NCBI GenBank assembly: GCA_013339765.2
Contig: CM023454.1
Coordinates: 61,581,860 to 61,645,859, forward strand
Direction of reading: 5' to 3'
DNA from: Haemaphysalis longicornis
Taxonomy: Eukaryota > Arthropoda > Arachnida > Ixodida > Ixodidae
DNA length: 64,000 nucleotides
Shown here in pieces: positions 20,617-33,067 of this stretch. The notes under the pieces were generated by a model that saw only the letters and a list, made by a program, of their open reading frames with translations, was not told the DNA's origin and searched no databases. Every line of letters starts with the position of its first letter. The first letter of the stretch is position 1. The position numbers and the translations under genes were made by a program.

Positions 20617-23421
20617 TCAGCATTTTCTTGGATGACAATAACAACACATTTGCTGGTAATTTGTAAACAATTTCGGAATGTACACTGAGCGTCGTGTTTT
20701 GCCGTATCTCGTTGAAGAACGAGGCACAACGAGGCGTGCGCGAGAACGGAACATGCGTGAAGGTGTATTTTCAACTTTAAATTCGCTGCTCCAAAAGTAC
20801 TTCAACACCACTGTTCGAGCAAACAGCGAGCGGAAAGAAGGGAACCCTAGTGTGGCGAACATATTTTCAGACGAAAGTCGAAGTAAGTTGTAGCCCACGC
20901 TTTTAGGTATATTTTTTAACAAAGCATCAATACGGGCCTCCCTGTACGGAGAACAGAAAACAAAAACCGTTATGCCATACCTTAATACCCCGTAAGCGAG
21001 AGCATGTACAATAGTTTTTTTGACCAGGAATGAGACAATGTTTGATATGATACATCAGCCACGCAACACTCCTAAGCTTACCGCATAGGTGTGCCAAATG
21101 ACTATCCCAAGACATGTTTGAATGAAAAAATATTCCTATGTAGTTTATCGATTGCACGTAACCTACTGGAACACAAATACACGGTGCACAGGATTTAAAA
21201 CGCAGATACATTTTTTGGTCTTTTACTGTCGTTTTCAACAGATTTCTAAAGCAAACAAGCTTGGTTTTTGAGACGTTGATACCAAGAAGGTTTTAAGAAA
21301 ACTAGTCAACTGTGGTATAGATACCATTTTTAAGCATTTTGATCGCCGACTGATAGCATAAATGTTTAGCCAACAATACGGTATCATCGGCATATTGGTA
21401 GACTGTGCACTTTGAGATCACCGAGTAAAAATCATTGATAAAGATGTTAAAAAGTAAGGGAGACAAAATTGACCCGGGGGAACTCCAGCTTTAACAGGCT
21501 ACTTAGAGCTAACGTGACTGCCTACTGCTACTATTTGGTAACGATCACAGACAACTTTTAAGAATGTTATAACAGGGTCCCCAAAAACCAAGCAAATATA
21601 ATTTTTCCAACAAAATGCCGTGATCAACTGTATCGAAGGCTTTGCTGATATCCCGGAATAAAGCAATACTAATTGAATTCTGCTCGGAAGTCGAAAATAT
21701 GTCACCCGAAAAAGATTCCAAAAGTAACTTAGTACCTTTGCCCACAACAAAACCAAATTGGTGGGGGGACAAAATCGAAAACTTTTCATTGAATGAAACC
21801 ATAACTTCAAGGAGAATTTTTTTAATGCGTGTGACAGTATTGGCAAAATCCATTTAGGCCAATAATTTTTAGTGACATCTCTTTGGCCTCCTTTATGAAG
21901 CTGCTACACAATCGCAATTTCTTTTGTTCCGGAATCGAACTACTATCCAAAAACCCATTTCCCATACAAAGAAGTATGCTTGCAAGCACCTCAAAGTTGC
22001 GTTGTAGCATGTGAGCTGACTGTCCGTCAAGACCGGGTGGTTTGTTTTGTCGGAAACTGAATACAATTCGACGCAAGTCGTGTTCCAATAGCCTCGGCAA
22101 GAAGGCAGATGCCGAGACAGTTTTTTTTTGTGTGCATGGGGGCTCGTATTTCTGGGAAGCTTTATCAGAGGACCGCGCGAAACGACATTTGAAGCTTTCA
22201 GCAACTGATGTTGGGCTTATCGAAAAACAATGGGTAACAGAAGCGAGATTCCTTTTACCTCTGAGGTCATTCATTAGCGACCACGTTCTCGCCAGATTTC
22301 CCGTCGATTTGTTAAACGGCTTCAAAAAATACTCTCGCTTCACCACTCTGATAAGGGCAACTACTTTGTTTCTTGCCATCCTGTATTCTTCGCGCAAGAT
22401 TTGATTTTGAGGGGAAACCTTGGAGCGTTTTCATGATATATCTCTTTCCGCAATTGCGTGCAATACTGCAGCATTTATCCAGACGCAATTTTTTCTTCTC
22501 TTCTTTATCAGAAATTTTTTGGACATGTTCTAAACGTTTTTATTTTCACACAGAAGCAATCGTATGCATCTAATGCTGTTTTTGACTCTAATATTGTACA
22601 CCACTCGAACGCCCCAATGAGATTATCTAGCTTCCGCTGGTCTGTGACTAAAATTCTAAGCCAACTTCCTGACAAGTTACTACACGAAACTTTGGGCAAA
22701 TAGGGGGCGAGGTTGCGATCATGTGACAGGCTACAAAATATTCATTGGCCAACCGCTGTGCGATCACCTAAGCTGTTAAGACTAATTTGAGGCACGAACC
22801 GAGATGTGATCTAAGAATGATATAATTTCCCATTAATGGGCTTCTCTCTGGTTTTGATCCGATGCGAAGCTAGAAAAGATAAGAACTCCGCTACAACACC
22901 CTTTGTAGGGCATAGTGTGTTGAGGTTGAAGTCCCCTACTTGACATAAGTCAACTACAGGGTTACAGTGCTGCAAAACGACCTGTATTTCTTTCAGAAAA
23001 CGAGTACTGCTGTTTGCCTGAGGGGGGTTAAAACCAATTACTGATGAACGACACTGCCCCTGAGCAACTTTATTAGAAGACACTCAGCAAAAGTGAATGA
23101 CGTATCAATGCGTGATACGTCACATTCATTTTTCATGAAGATGACAATCTCTTCCACGCGTTGAAATGGGCGAGTCGCGAAGGGCGACTGCTAGCCTGGC
23201 AAGAAAAACGTGTCGAGGGCAGATTGCGGGACGTTAATTTCCGCAAGGACGAACATGTCAAAAAAGCTTATAGATGAAACCGCAGGCGTTTTAAATTCAT
23301 CCCAGTATTTGCGCAGGGTTCCCATGTTCACACTGACTACCGTAAAGTCATCCTTGGAATTGTGACGAAAGTTGTTTTTGAAAGAGTGAAAATAAGGTAG
23401 CTCTTGGCAGGTGCTCGACAT
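20617..23421 (-). pseudogene. LINE ORF2: endonuclease-reverse transcriptase, broken (G1)
   Basis: Endonuclease: DDFTVVSVNMGTLRKYWDE and VLAEIN near 23350-23250, QVGDFNLNTLCP near 22940. Connecting and RT blocks: NKPPGLDGQSAHML near 22030, HQFGFVVGKGT near 21750, RDISKAFDTVDHGILLEKL near 21640, a PGSILSPLLF-like turn near 21470 and the catalytic QYADDTVLLAKH near 21390. The C-terminal part (21238-20617) has a long Arg-rich ending that matches 44959-44591 of the second copy. At least five frame changes are needed to follow it. It is a CR1/jockey-like enzyme, distinct from the hairpin-tail family (DTVDH and DTVLL motifs). Confidence 0.8.
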
Positions 23422-23438
23422 AGAGTTAGATAATCTTG

Positions 23439-24431
23439 TCAAGGTCTGCTAGTGCGCCGATTCAAATTCGGGACGAGGATTCGTGTTTGTTCACGAATAT
23501 CTTTCTGTTTTGGCTCAGGGAAACTCGTATCCATTAGCCTTGTCTGATGTACCCGCTTGCAAGTGCAAGTCTCGGTTTTGCTGGGATTTACGTTGAATAA
23601 CACCTTCGGGAGCTTACCCGCTTGATGAAGCTCCAGGATCTTTTTACAGGCGGCCAATAACTTTTAAGGTAATAAGAAGCGCACCAAGGCTGTCGGGGTT
23701 GAGCCACCTTTACCTTACAAGCGATGCACCACTACTACCTCTTTCACAGAAACGTCTGCTATTTCCACTTTCACAGCGAGCTGACACAACGTTTGCTTCA
23801 AATCCTCTTTTTTATCAAGGGGGAGGCCATGTATTTCTAAAGTTGCGTTGCGGCTGTACTGCTCACTGTCATTCTGAGCATTACGTAAAACTTCCAGCGG
23901 CTGTACCTGTGTCTGGACTGTTGTTGTCAACACGTCAACCTCAGAATCTAGTTTAGCGTTTGGACTTTTGCAGTCGTTTAGCTGTGTAACAACCGATTCC
24001 TATTGATCAGACAAAAATTTCACTAACATCTCAAGCTGGGCGACAGACTCAGTAAGATTAGAGAATTCATCTCTAAGGCTAAGTAGTGCGTCTACTTTTT
24101 GCATCAACATAGGGAAGCAACAAAGAATATCCTTGATCTCCTCGAGGTCGGCTGCTATGAGGTTTTTCCAACTACAGTTATCGCTATTTCGGCGGCCTCG
24201 GGTTGCAAAACAGATAGCGAAGCAGTACCGGTACGCGCTTTATCGGATATACACGTTTTTGCAGATTCAAAGTTTCCCGTTTAGCAAGACCCATTGCGGG
24301 GAACGTAGCTTGGGCGATACGTGAGCATGCTTGACCGAGGTTATAACCGTGGTTGCAGCACGCACAAATCATTCCACGCCATCAGTGGGCAGCTGCAAAC
24401 GTCGCGCAATACAAACATCGTCGTCCGACAT
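23439..24431 (-). pseudogene. LINE ORF1: PHD finger plus FP-like domain, broken (G1)
   Basis: The start is the ATG at 24431 (MSDDDVCIA), matching the MSDSEYCIE start of the second copy. A PHD-like finger (CACCNHGYNLGQAC, 24368-24327) follows after a frameshift. A coiled-coil region then leads to NDSEQYSRNATLEIHGLP (near 23860), the start of the domain found in baculovirus FP-like and many LINE ORF1 proteins, with VVVVHRL near 23720. A last block, LPKVLFNVNPSKT, ends at a TGA (23439-23441). Presumed role: RNA binding. At least three breaks. Confidence 0.7.
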
Positions 24432-24449
24432 TGTGCAAAGCAGCAGACA

Positions 24450-25145
24450 GACACAACCACAATTGAAGTAGGTGGCGATACACTTAAGAAAGAGTGCTTA
24501 CAAACAGCCGAAGTCATAATAACACGCTACCTGTCGAAAAAGACAGTGTCAACTTTGGGCGAAAGTATCGCCGCCAACTGGAGAAAATCCCGAGAGGGTG
24601 GCCTTGTTATGTAGGCGCTCCGACGCCGCTGTTGCCAGATGCGTCGACAGTGCTTGATATATCTATTGTAACTGGCCTACTTGCAGCTTAGCGAGCGCCG
24701 TCCCGTCGTGAACAGCTTCCGCTGCAACACCGGAATCGAAGAGCAGGTGCTCGGGCGTAATCTTGATGGTTCACCGACAAAAATGCAGTCCTCGCTCGCA
24801 TGAGTTCAGGCAGCTCTCGTTGTACGATCTTGTCGAAAAACACGGTGTCAGCAGGGAATCCCGGGAAGGTGGCCACGTCATGTAGGCGCTCCGATGCCGC
24901 TGCTGTCAGATGCGTCGACGTTTCTTGATAAAGCCAGTTTGACCGGCTTACTTGCAGCTTAGCGAGCACAGTCCCCTCGTGAACAGCTCGCGCTGCAACA
25001 CCGCAATCGAAGAGCAGGCGCAGTTGCGTAATCTTGATGGTTCACCAAGACAAATGCAGTCCTGCTCGCACGGGTTCAGGCACCACTCGTTGTACGATCC
25101 TGTCGTAAAAGATGGTGTCAGCGTTGAGCGAAAGTATCGCCGCAA
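24450..25145 (-). promoter_or_regulatory. Tandemly repeated 5' UTR of LINE G1
   Basis: Units of about 271-285 bp repeat: GCAGCTTAGCGAGC occurs at 24683 and again at 24954. The same order of landmarks recurs in each unit (GTCGTGAACAGC-like, AATCTTGATGGTTCACC, TGTACGATC, GTAGGCGCTCCGA). Two partial units flank one full unit. By analogy with rodent L1 monomers, such repeats may carry the promoter. The sequence does not resemble the 5' repeats of the second copy. Confidence 0.6.
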
Positions 25146-25149
25146 ATAT

Positions 25150-25295
25150 TATCAATAGTAATCAATCAATCAATGAATCGTGTTTTTTTACGTGTCCAGG
25201 AACAGCCGTAGCCTTCGTACTGGTGGAGTAAGAGAGAAAAAAAATGTCCGCGTGGACATACATCAGCGGCTGACACATAAAGAGCCAGTAACCAT
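25150..25295 (-). mobile_element. LINE 3'-UTR stub, copy L7
   Basis: About 145 bp: tail, hairpin (25192-25230, with eroded GTGTCCAGG and TGGTGGAG arms) and a short 3' UTR, then an AAT spacer. The words after the hairpin (ACATCAGCGGCTGACAC) match copy L4 at about 8768. Confidence 0.6.
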
Positions 25296-25308
25296 AATAA
25301 TAATAATA

Positions 25309-25340
<32 letters not shown>

Positions 25341-25831
25341 CCTTTATTTTCGGTGCCCAGGAACAACCCTAGGGTCTTGGTACTGGTACACCATATACAA
25401 GCATTCATAAAAACAAACTAAAATCAAGACAACACAACACAGAAATCCATATATATGAAAGAAGCAATAAAATAAAAATAGTTACAGATATCCCAGAAAG
25501 CAAAAAAGCAAAAAAAGAAAGCCTACTGTTAGAAGCCATCACACCCGGCCAGCAAAACGTTGAATACACGTAAAACATTGAAAATACACAAGCAAATACT
25601 CAATGAACATGACGGAGATCGATCATACACATAAAACAAAGGTTTTGTAACAAAATGTTAGGCAGTTTCAAAATGGAAAAACGAAGTTCATCGTTACAAT
25701 CACTGACACTTAAACCGACAGAAATTCAAGCAACACAAAATCAGGAAAAGGGAAACACAAACAAGCAAGATGAGGATTTGCATAAAATATATACGGAACA
25801 GAAATACGGCACATAAATGACATAAAGGCAC

Positions 25832-28620
25832 TTAACCTACAACAGTTTTCAATTCATTAGAGAACAAAGACAAAGAGCTCTAGAATATATCAAGACGATC
25901 AGAATATTCATTACATGCACATTGTATTCTGCAGATGGACGAGCGTTGTCCACTTAAAGCATGTGTTCTGAAAGTTCGAAATCTCCGGAAACGTTTGTTC
26001 GGCAAGTTGACATTGATAAGTGCAACCAAGTCATCACAGAAAATATCACCATGAAGAAGTTTATAAGGAAAGATACTATCAGCTCTCATTCCTCGACACC
26101 AAAGGCTGCCGTTTGCGTCTAATTGTATATGACGGAAACGGTGCCTAAAGATAGAAAGAAACTTATTTTGAACCCTTTCGATGCAGTCAATATTGGACTT
26201 GCAAGTTCCATTCCAAACAACAGAACCGTATTCGAGAAGAGGTAAGCAGACAGCCGAATACAACTTTAAGAAAGGAAAGGGACTTTTAAACTCTCTAGAA
26301 TACCTGCGAACAGCACCCAGACATCGAAGAGAGCGTCCGGTAGTTTGTGTAACGCGGGAAGAGAAAGTCAGAGAAGAATCAAATAGTACTCCCAAGTCCC
26401 AAATTTTGGTCACCCTCGGCAGTGCAGTGCTTGCTATTTTATAGGAGTATTGCAGCTGTTGAGTTTTCCTACTATATGAAAAAACTTACATTTTGAGGGG
26501 TTCAAAATTAAGTCGTTTTTGCTGCACCAACGATGGAATGACACAATATCACCCTGGAAAGAATTACAGTCCTGAACATTACGCATTTCTCCGAAGATTT
26601 TCATATCATCAGCACACAACAAAAAGGAAGAATTTTGAATGGCAGAAGCAACATCGTTAATGAAGATGGAACAAAGAAGGGGCCCAGAACGGAGCCTTTG
26701 GGTACACCACTGGTTGCTTTGTGCCAAAATGATGTTTCACCATTAACACTTACATAGCAATAATGCTCCTGGAGATAGCAACGTATAAGAGCCACTAAAG
26801 AAGCGTGAACATCTAACAGAATGAACTTGGCAAGCAATAACGAGTGGGTGACTATATCAAATGCCTTGCTCGTGTCACAGTAGACCGCATCAAGCTGGCT
26901 TCTACCAACGTCTGCTGGGACAGCCTGCTCCATGAAGCATGCGAGGTGTGTGGAAGTTGAGCGACCACGCATGAAGCCATGTTGATTAGGAATGAGGACG
27001 TGTTTAAGTGAGAAAGACAGGACCGTATGAAGACATAACTCGAATATTTTGGAGGCAGAACAAAGGAGCGACACTGGCCTATAGTTCATGCGGTCAGTTT
27101 TTGGGCCTGACTTGAAAACTGGGAATACACGACAGATTTTCCATGAGCGAGGGTATGTGCCAGACCGGAGACAGTTAATAAATATTGAGGTGAACACAGG
27201 AATGAATATATTTGCATACATTTTTAGATTTGCAGCAGGAATACCATCTGGCCCAGAAAAAAACGACGGCTTTACCCGCTTGATGCTGGTCCGCACGATG
27301 TTCTCATTCAATTGGAAACAAGCGGATTTACCGTCCTGGTGGCAAGAGACGCTGCCGTCATCACTACCACCGCTAAGCCCAAACAAAGAAGAAAACTCTC
27401 GAGCAAAGCAGTCAGCCGCATCTGCAACCTCATCGCCGTTGGAATCGAGTAGACAAATAAATTCTTTCGTTGTACTAGATCTAGAATGAATGTACTTCCA
27501 GAAGGCTCCCGGCTTATCAGTTGGTTTAGCTTTAACTTACGTCAGGTAAGAAGCATGATCACACTTCTGCAATCATTTGCTTAGGGAACGTAGGCGTCGG
27601 AACTCCTGAGTGAACTGATTCGCACCCGAGCGCTTAACCTCTCTGTGCGCACGTTCTTTGAGTGTCAGGACATCCCGCAATTCAGAAGAAAGCCAGTGTT
27701 GGACCTTGAACTTCTTTGGTAAATATTGCGGGATGTATTTCTTCATACCCAAAAGCAAAATCTCAGTAAAACGGTCAACTTGTTCATTGACATCAGAGTG
27801 GTCAATGACTGTTCACCAAGGGGCAGCAGAAAAATAGCCATACAGCCCAACGTAATCTCCCCGGGCGAAAGCGTAGTGAGGTGGCGCATTGCATGAAATT
27901 ACAGAACGGTGGAGCATTGTGGGAAGGCAACAGAAAATAGAAAGAAGATGGGTATATTTGTCAGGTATTACTAAAGCGCAATCAGAGCGCGACACACTAA
28001 CGCCATCGAAGTGTTAAAAGCACAGGTCCAGAATGTTTCCACTGCAGTTTTTTATGTGATTACGCTGTGCCATGGCAGTAAAAGACAAAAAATCTAGTAA
28101 CCTATTACCCTTCTGTTGAAAGTGGTGGTTGCAGTGGCAACAGGTGGGGTGGCTCCACTGAATGCCAGGAGCGTTAAAATCTCCAAGGAGGAGGACCTTG
28201 AGGTCGCAATGAGTAGTGAGCACCTCTTCAATGGAGGAGACTAACTTATTGAACTCGTCAGGAACTACATCCGGAGGAACGTAAAAAACACCAACTAGAA
28301 GTTTTTCAGTTTTAGAGATATAAATTTCGACACATAAAGACTCACCTGCGTTTTCAATATCGCTTCGTAGCACACACGGGAGAGATTTCTTAACTGCGAG
28401 AAGTACCCAGCCACCCTTATGTTTGCATCCCGTTAAGGCACGATCCTTACGATATACATGGTAATTTTTAGGAAAATAGTCACTGGATAGAATATGAGGG
28501 CACAACCAAGTTTCAGATATAGCTATAAACGAAAAGCAAGAAGCCAGAATATTACCGAAAATTCAGTCGCCGTATTTCAAAGACCTCGCACATTCTGATG
28601 AAAACATCTAAATTAGTCAT
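25832..28620 (-). pseudogene. LINE ORF2: endonuclease-reverse transcriptase, broken (L8)
   Basis: The start ATG at 28620 shares a base with the ORF1 stop (TAATG). Endonuclease: NYHVYRKDRALTG near 28450, LLLGDFNAPGIQW near 28170. Connecting region: HREVKRSGANQF near 27640. RT: FSGPDGIPAANLK near 27260, NQHGFMRGRST near 26980, VYCDTSKAFDIVTH near 26870, SGVPKGSVLGP near 26710, and ADDMKIFGE near 26600, where the catalytic Tyr is Cys (CADD). The C-terminal domain runs to 25880 and its native end ELKTVVG with TAA is at 25832-25834. About six frame changes. CADD instead of YADD would impair the polymerase even without the breaks. Confidence 0.85.
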
Positions 28621-29563
28621 TATTCTTTTTGTGATATGTTGCGCTCAGAGCTGTGAAGCATGCCTTCGCGAAACCTGCCTCGAAACTCCTTAAAGAGGCA
28701 GTCTTTCGGCCAAACAGCAGGATCATTCATGTGCTCAAAAAACTCTTCACTGACAGAAATATAAAAGGATGCGTACGTGTTAAATTTAGTCTTCAGTCGT
28801 CGGCAGTTCAAGGGCGAGACACCTAAGCTTGACAGATGGGCTTTAAGACTAGCAGAGGTCGTGTACGGAGAAAGCTTTGAAACGAACATTGCTTTGGGGC
28901 GCTTTGACTGCGGAACGACGACCAGTCAACATGTGTCCGATGCGCCTACACATGCCCGGCTTCGTCGCTTCTTCTCAACAGTGGGAGGGAGACAGTCAAG
29001 CACAGGCGCAGAATGCACCGGGGAAAGTTGGGACGGAGTATGAGGCAGTGCAGCAGAAGCCGAATACACCGACTGCAGCGGAGCAGACGTAGCCGAAGGC
29101 AACACTTCCTTGGTTACAGCTTCGGAAAAAGAAGGCTGCGCTGAGCTGTGACGCACTCCTTCCGGCAACGCGGTGGGGTGGTGAAGTAGTTGGGCACGAA
29201 AGGAGCACACCTCCACTCGCAAGGATGCAATCACCTGCGCATAATGGGCGCGGCCACCCTCCCTCCCCTGACGGAGACGGTCAAAAGCCTGCGCGTTTTC
29301 CCGGCGTAGGAGGTCGTTGTCCTCCCGCAGCCGGGCCACTTGGTCGCTGGCGAAAGAAATGCCGTCCAGCGCGTCGATGAGGAGTGCGCGAAGACCGGCT
29401 GCTTCCGCTCCAAGGTCAACCGGCTTGGACGGCAGCGGCGGGGCTTTCTTCACGACTGCCGGCGAGTCTCGTCGAAGGGAAGGGGAAGGAATCCTGCTTG
29501 CGGATGGGCCGATATCGTCGTTGGCTACGCTAGGCCTTGCCGCCACCTCAGCCGTTTCGCAAT
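28620..29563 (-). pseudogene. LINE ORF1 lacking its N-terminus (L8)
   Basis: Two open blocks (29546-28926 and 28889-28620) in different frames. The first holds a Pro/Ser-rich region and a clear coiled coil (LRALLIDALDGISFASDQVARLREDNDLLRRENAQ; given here as landmarks around 29450-29330). The second holds the RRM-like domain with FVSKLSPYTTSASLKAHL and RRLKTKFNTYASF, ending in TAA at 28620-28622. The PHD finger is missing because the copy is truncated. Confidence 0.8.
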
Positions 29564-30212
29564 AATTATAATAATATTATAATAATCAATCAATCAATCT
29601 ATCAATCAATGTTTATTAGAGTGCCCAGGAACAGCCCAGGCCTTTGTACTGGCGCACTGAGGAAGACAAAATACGGTACTAATATACAGGAGCAGCTCAC
29701 AATATAAACAGTCAACGAGAAGAACGAGCGAAGAAAAAAAAGAGCAGTAAAACCCTGAGGATAATAAAAAGGTATTCCATCAAAATTAGACGATTAAGAA
29801 ACTTTAATGGCGGATCAATGACAAAAGTATGTGGAACAACGGTCACAGCAGTTAGGTGAAGCAAGCAGACACAAATATATTCGCCGATATAGGCGAAAAC
29901 ACAAAGCTTGAATTAACCATAAATGTATAAAACAAAATACAAGAACTGATTTATAAAATTACAGCAACAGAAGATGGAAAGTACCAGACACATCACTGTG
30001 GCTTCTTCCGGTGCAATAAATCGGGTGTGATGGAAGGCAAGCAGCATAGCGTAATATATGACAAATCGATGAAGCAGTTACAGCCACAAAGTCACGAATA
30101 TATATGACTTACAAACAAGAAACAATAGCTATGAAGACATTGCACACACAAAAACGACACAAAAAAAACTACAAAAAACTTAAAAAAAAACATGTGCCGA
30201 AAACAAGAGTAA

Positions 30213-33067
30213 TTATTGTATCACAGCTAACAACCCAGTGAAAAAATTCCGAAGGGGACATTGAAATATATCAAGTTTCCCAGAGTGACAGTTATAGAGA
30301 CGCTGCACTCTTTGGAGGGGGGAATGGGTGTTGAGTGCTGTAGCATTATGGAAAGGGGGGGGGGGGGTAAACCTTGTTGTTTTTTGCGAAACACGAAGGC
30401 TGACTTGTGCAAGTAGTTCCTGGCATGTGATAATACCATGAAGCAGTTTATATAGAAAAAGAAGATCTAGGCGGGTTCGCCGACAACTCAGAGAGACAGG
30501 CAATGGGAATCTGGATACTGCTAAGGCAGTCTCGGGAGGAGCAGAGGAAAAACGATGCCTGTATATTGATAGAAATTTGCTCTGAACACGCTCTATACAT
30601 TTGCTGTTAGAATGACAGGTTCCATTCCACACGACAGAGGCATATTCTTGTTGAGGAATACAAAGTGTTTTGAATAGTATCAGTAATGAATTATGCGACC
30701 GAAAGTCCCGTGAAAATCTGCATACAGCTCCAAGAGAGCGAAGAGCCCGCCGAGTAAGTTGATCGACATGGGGCGAGAAAGTTAAGGCGCTCTCAAAGAG
30801 CACTCCAAGGTCTCTGATACAATCAACTCTAGACAGGGGGCCACCGTCAATGGTGTAAGGAAAGTAAAGGATGTTTCTTTTATGGCTATAAGAGATGACC
30901 TTTGTTTTCTTTGGATTAAGATTTAATCTATTCTCTGAATGCCATTTAGAGAACGAGGACACATCTTTGTTTAGGAAAACACAGTCCTCAGCAGACTTGA
31001 TACGTTTGAATATTTTGATGTCGTCAGCATAGATTAGAAATGAAGACTTCTTCATTGGAGCCGACACATCGTTTATAAATATAGAAAACAACAGAGGGCC
31101 CAACACAGAGCCTTGGGGCACACCACTTGTCGTCCTGTACATAGCGGACTTCTTGCAGTAACAACCACATAACAAAACCGATTGTCTAGATAACTCCACA
31201 ACAATGCCACGAGTGGTGCATCAACTCCAGACCGTAAAAGCTTATTAAGTAACAAAGAGTGGCCGGCAACATCGAATGCCTTGCTCAGGTAACAGTATTC
31301 AACGTCCAACTTGCCCCTCTCTGAAACCACTGCGGACGCCTGCTCCATAAGGCAGGCGAGGTTTGTTGTTGTCGACTTTCCCGATATAAAACCATGCTGG
31401 TTAGGTATAAGGACTCTTTGTACAGAACTTGATAAAACTTTGTGAAGCGCTGTCTCAAACAACTTGAAGCAGGCACAATGGAGAGAAACAGCCCTATAAT
31501 TTGTAACGTCAGACGTCGGGTCTGTCTTTAAAATTGGACGCACTCGAGAGATTTTCCACGTGCGGGGGAAGACGTTTGTTTTTAGACAATTTTTGAATAT
31601 AGAAGTTAGAACAGGTAAAAAATACTGCCATAGGTTTTAACAATGGCTGGAGGGATCCCGTCAGGGCCACTGGACAGAGATGGTTTCATGCACTTTAGGC
31701 TCTCAAGAACCAGCTTTTCGTTTAATAGTATAAGGCTTCGACCTTGTACATGGTTTAACAAAAGGTTCATTACCGTCTCATCGCGCTGCCCATATGTAGC
31801 GCTAAATTGCTGCGCAAAATAGTTGGCGACGTCATGCACCTGTTCCCCAGAGGAATTAACCATGCTGATGCGATCACATGAGTTGTTTTGACGAGACCGG
31901 ATATACTTCCAAAATTTTGCATGCTGGGAATTCATGCTGCTCTCCACGGAATCTAGATAGGAGCGGTTGTCACGCTCACATAGACTTTTACATATTTTTC
32001 GGTTAGAGCAAAATTCCTCCTTCCATTTAGCAAGTCCAGTGCTCTTTGACTTTCTGTGGGCGCGGTCCTTTAATTTAAGCGCGGTACGAAGTTCTGCGGA
32101 GAACCAATAGGGGTACTTTGAACGGCTGGGGTTGAACTTGGGGATAAACTTGTCCATACCGTTTTTGACAGCCTCAGTGACCGCTCGACCTTCGCATCAC
32201 AATCAGGAAGATCTTGAATTGCGGACCAATCAAATGTACAAAAGAAGTCATACAAGCCAATGTAGTCCCCACGAGCATAATAGTAGCAAGATAATTCGTT
32301 ATTCTTCGACGAGACAGTACGGCGTTGAAAAGAGATGGAGTAGAAACTAAAAACGGAGGATGAAACTTGTCGGGTTTAACAAGAGAAATACCAGACCTCG
32401 ATACTCGTGCATTCTGAATGTTTGAAAAGCAGAGGTCTAAGATGTTGTCGGAGCTTTTTTTTTAAATTATTAAGTTGCATCATGGATTTAAAGCCTACGA
32501 AGTCTAATAGCATGTTGGATTTCTGTTGCACGTAATAGTTGTAGTGTTGAAGAGTAAGGCTCACCAGGTGCACACCAGTGAGCACACCAGGTGTGTTGAA
32601 ATCACCCAGAATAACATGCTGATGGTTTTGGTGAGAGGCGAATACTTGTTCTATAAATGTAAGCACGTGATTGAACGATGAAGGAGCAATATCCGGAGGA
32701 ATATAGAATGCCCCCAGTAAAAGCATCTAACCTCCATTTAGTCGTATATCTAGCCAGACAGACTCGTAGTCGCCCTCCAGTTCATGACGCCGCACACATT
32801 GAAAAGTACTGTCAACCGCAACTAACACCCCCCTCCCTTTTGCTTAACCCCACCAAAATCCCTATCTTTACGAAAAAATTGGTAGTTTGGTGGAAAATAT
32901 TCTGAAGAGCTAATATCACCGCAGAGCCAGGTTTCGGAAATACCAATAACCCTAATACTTGAAGAAACTAAATTTGAGAAAAATTCCGACGCTTTGGTGC
33001 GAAGACCGCGAGCATTCTGATAATAGACGTCAATTCTATTTATCCCTTTTGTTATCTTACGCGACAT
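30213..33067 (-). pseudogene. LINE ORF2: endonuclease-reverse transcriptase, broken (L9)
   Basis: Start ATG at 33067 (MSRKITKGINRIDVYYQN), overlapping the ORF1 end. Endonuclease: VIGISETWLCGDI near 32950, VILGDFNTPG near 32610. RT: SSGPDGIPPAIVKTYG near 31660, NQHGFISGKST near 31400, VEYCYLSKAFDVAGH near 31300, where the usual Asp is Tyr (YCYLSKAFD), SGVPQGSVLGPLLFSIF near 31110 and LIYADDIKIF near 31020. The last 328 codons (31199-30213) are one open frame through thumb and C-terminal domain, ending GLLAVIQ. Four to five frame changes lie upstream. A C-run on the coding strand (about 30356-30367) encodes a Pro stretch and is a slippage site. Confidence 0.85.

Larger units (their letters stand above)
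20255..25145 (-). mobile_element. LINE of a second family (G1), full length, degenerate
   Basis: A minus-strand LINE with a different 3' end: ATT-rich tail, then a block whose plus-strand landmarks are CTGTCAAAGCCTA and GCCCGGCA (20308-20360). This block is also present at 38925-39125. ORF2 is at 20617-23421, ORF1 at 23439-24431, and a 5' UTR of tandem repeats reaches about 25145. It shares protein features with the split LINE at 44040-59005. Confidence 0.8.
25300..29563 (-). mobile_element. LINE copy L8, 5' truncated in ORF1
   Basis: A minus-strand LINE of about 4.3 kb. Tail of repeated TCAA, hairpin 25353-25391, ORF2 25832-28620, partial ORF1 28620-29563. It is closely related to L6 across its length, with longer ORF1 coverage. 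It ends at an AAT spacer carrying the tail of copy L9. Confidence 0.85.
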
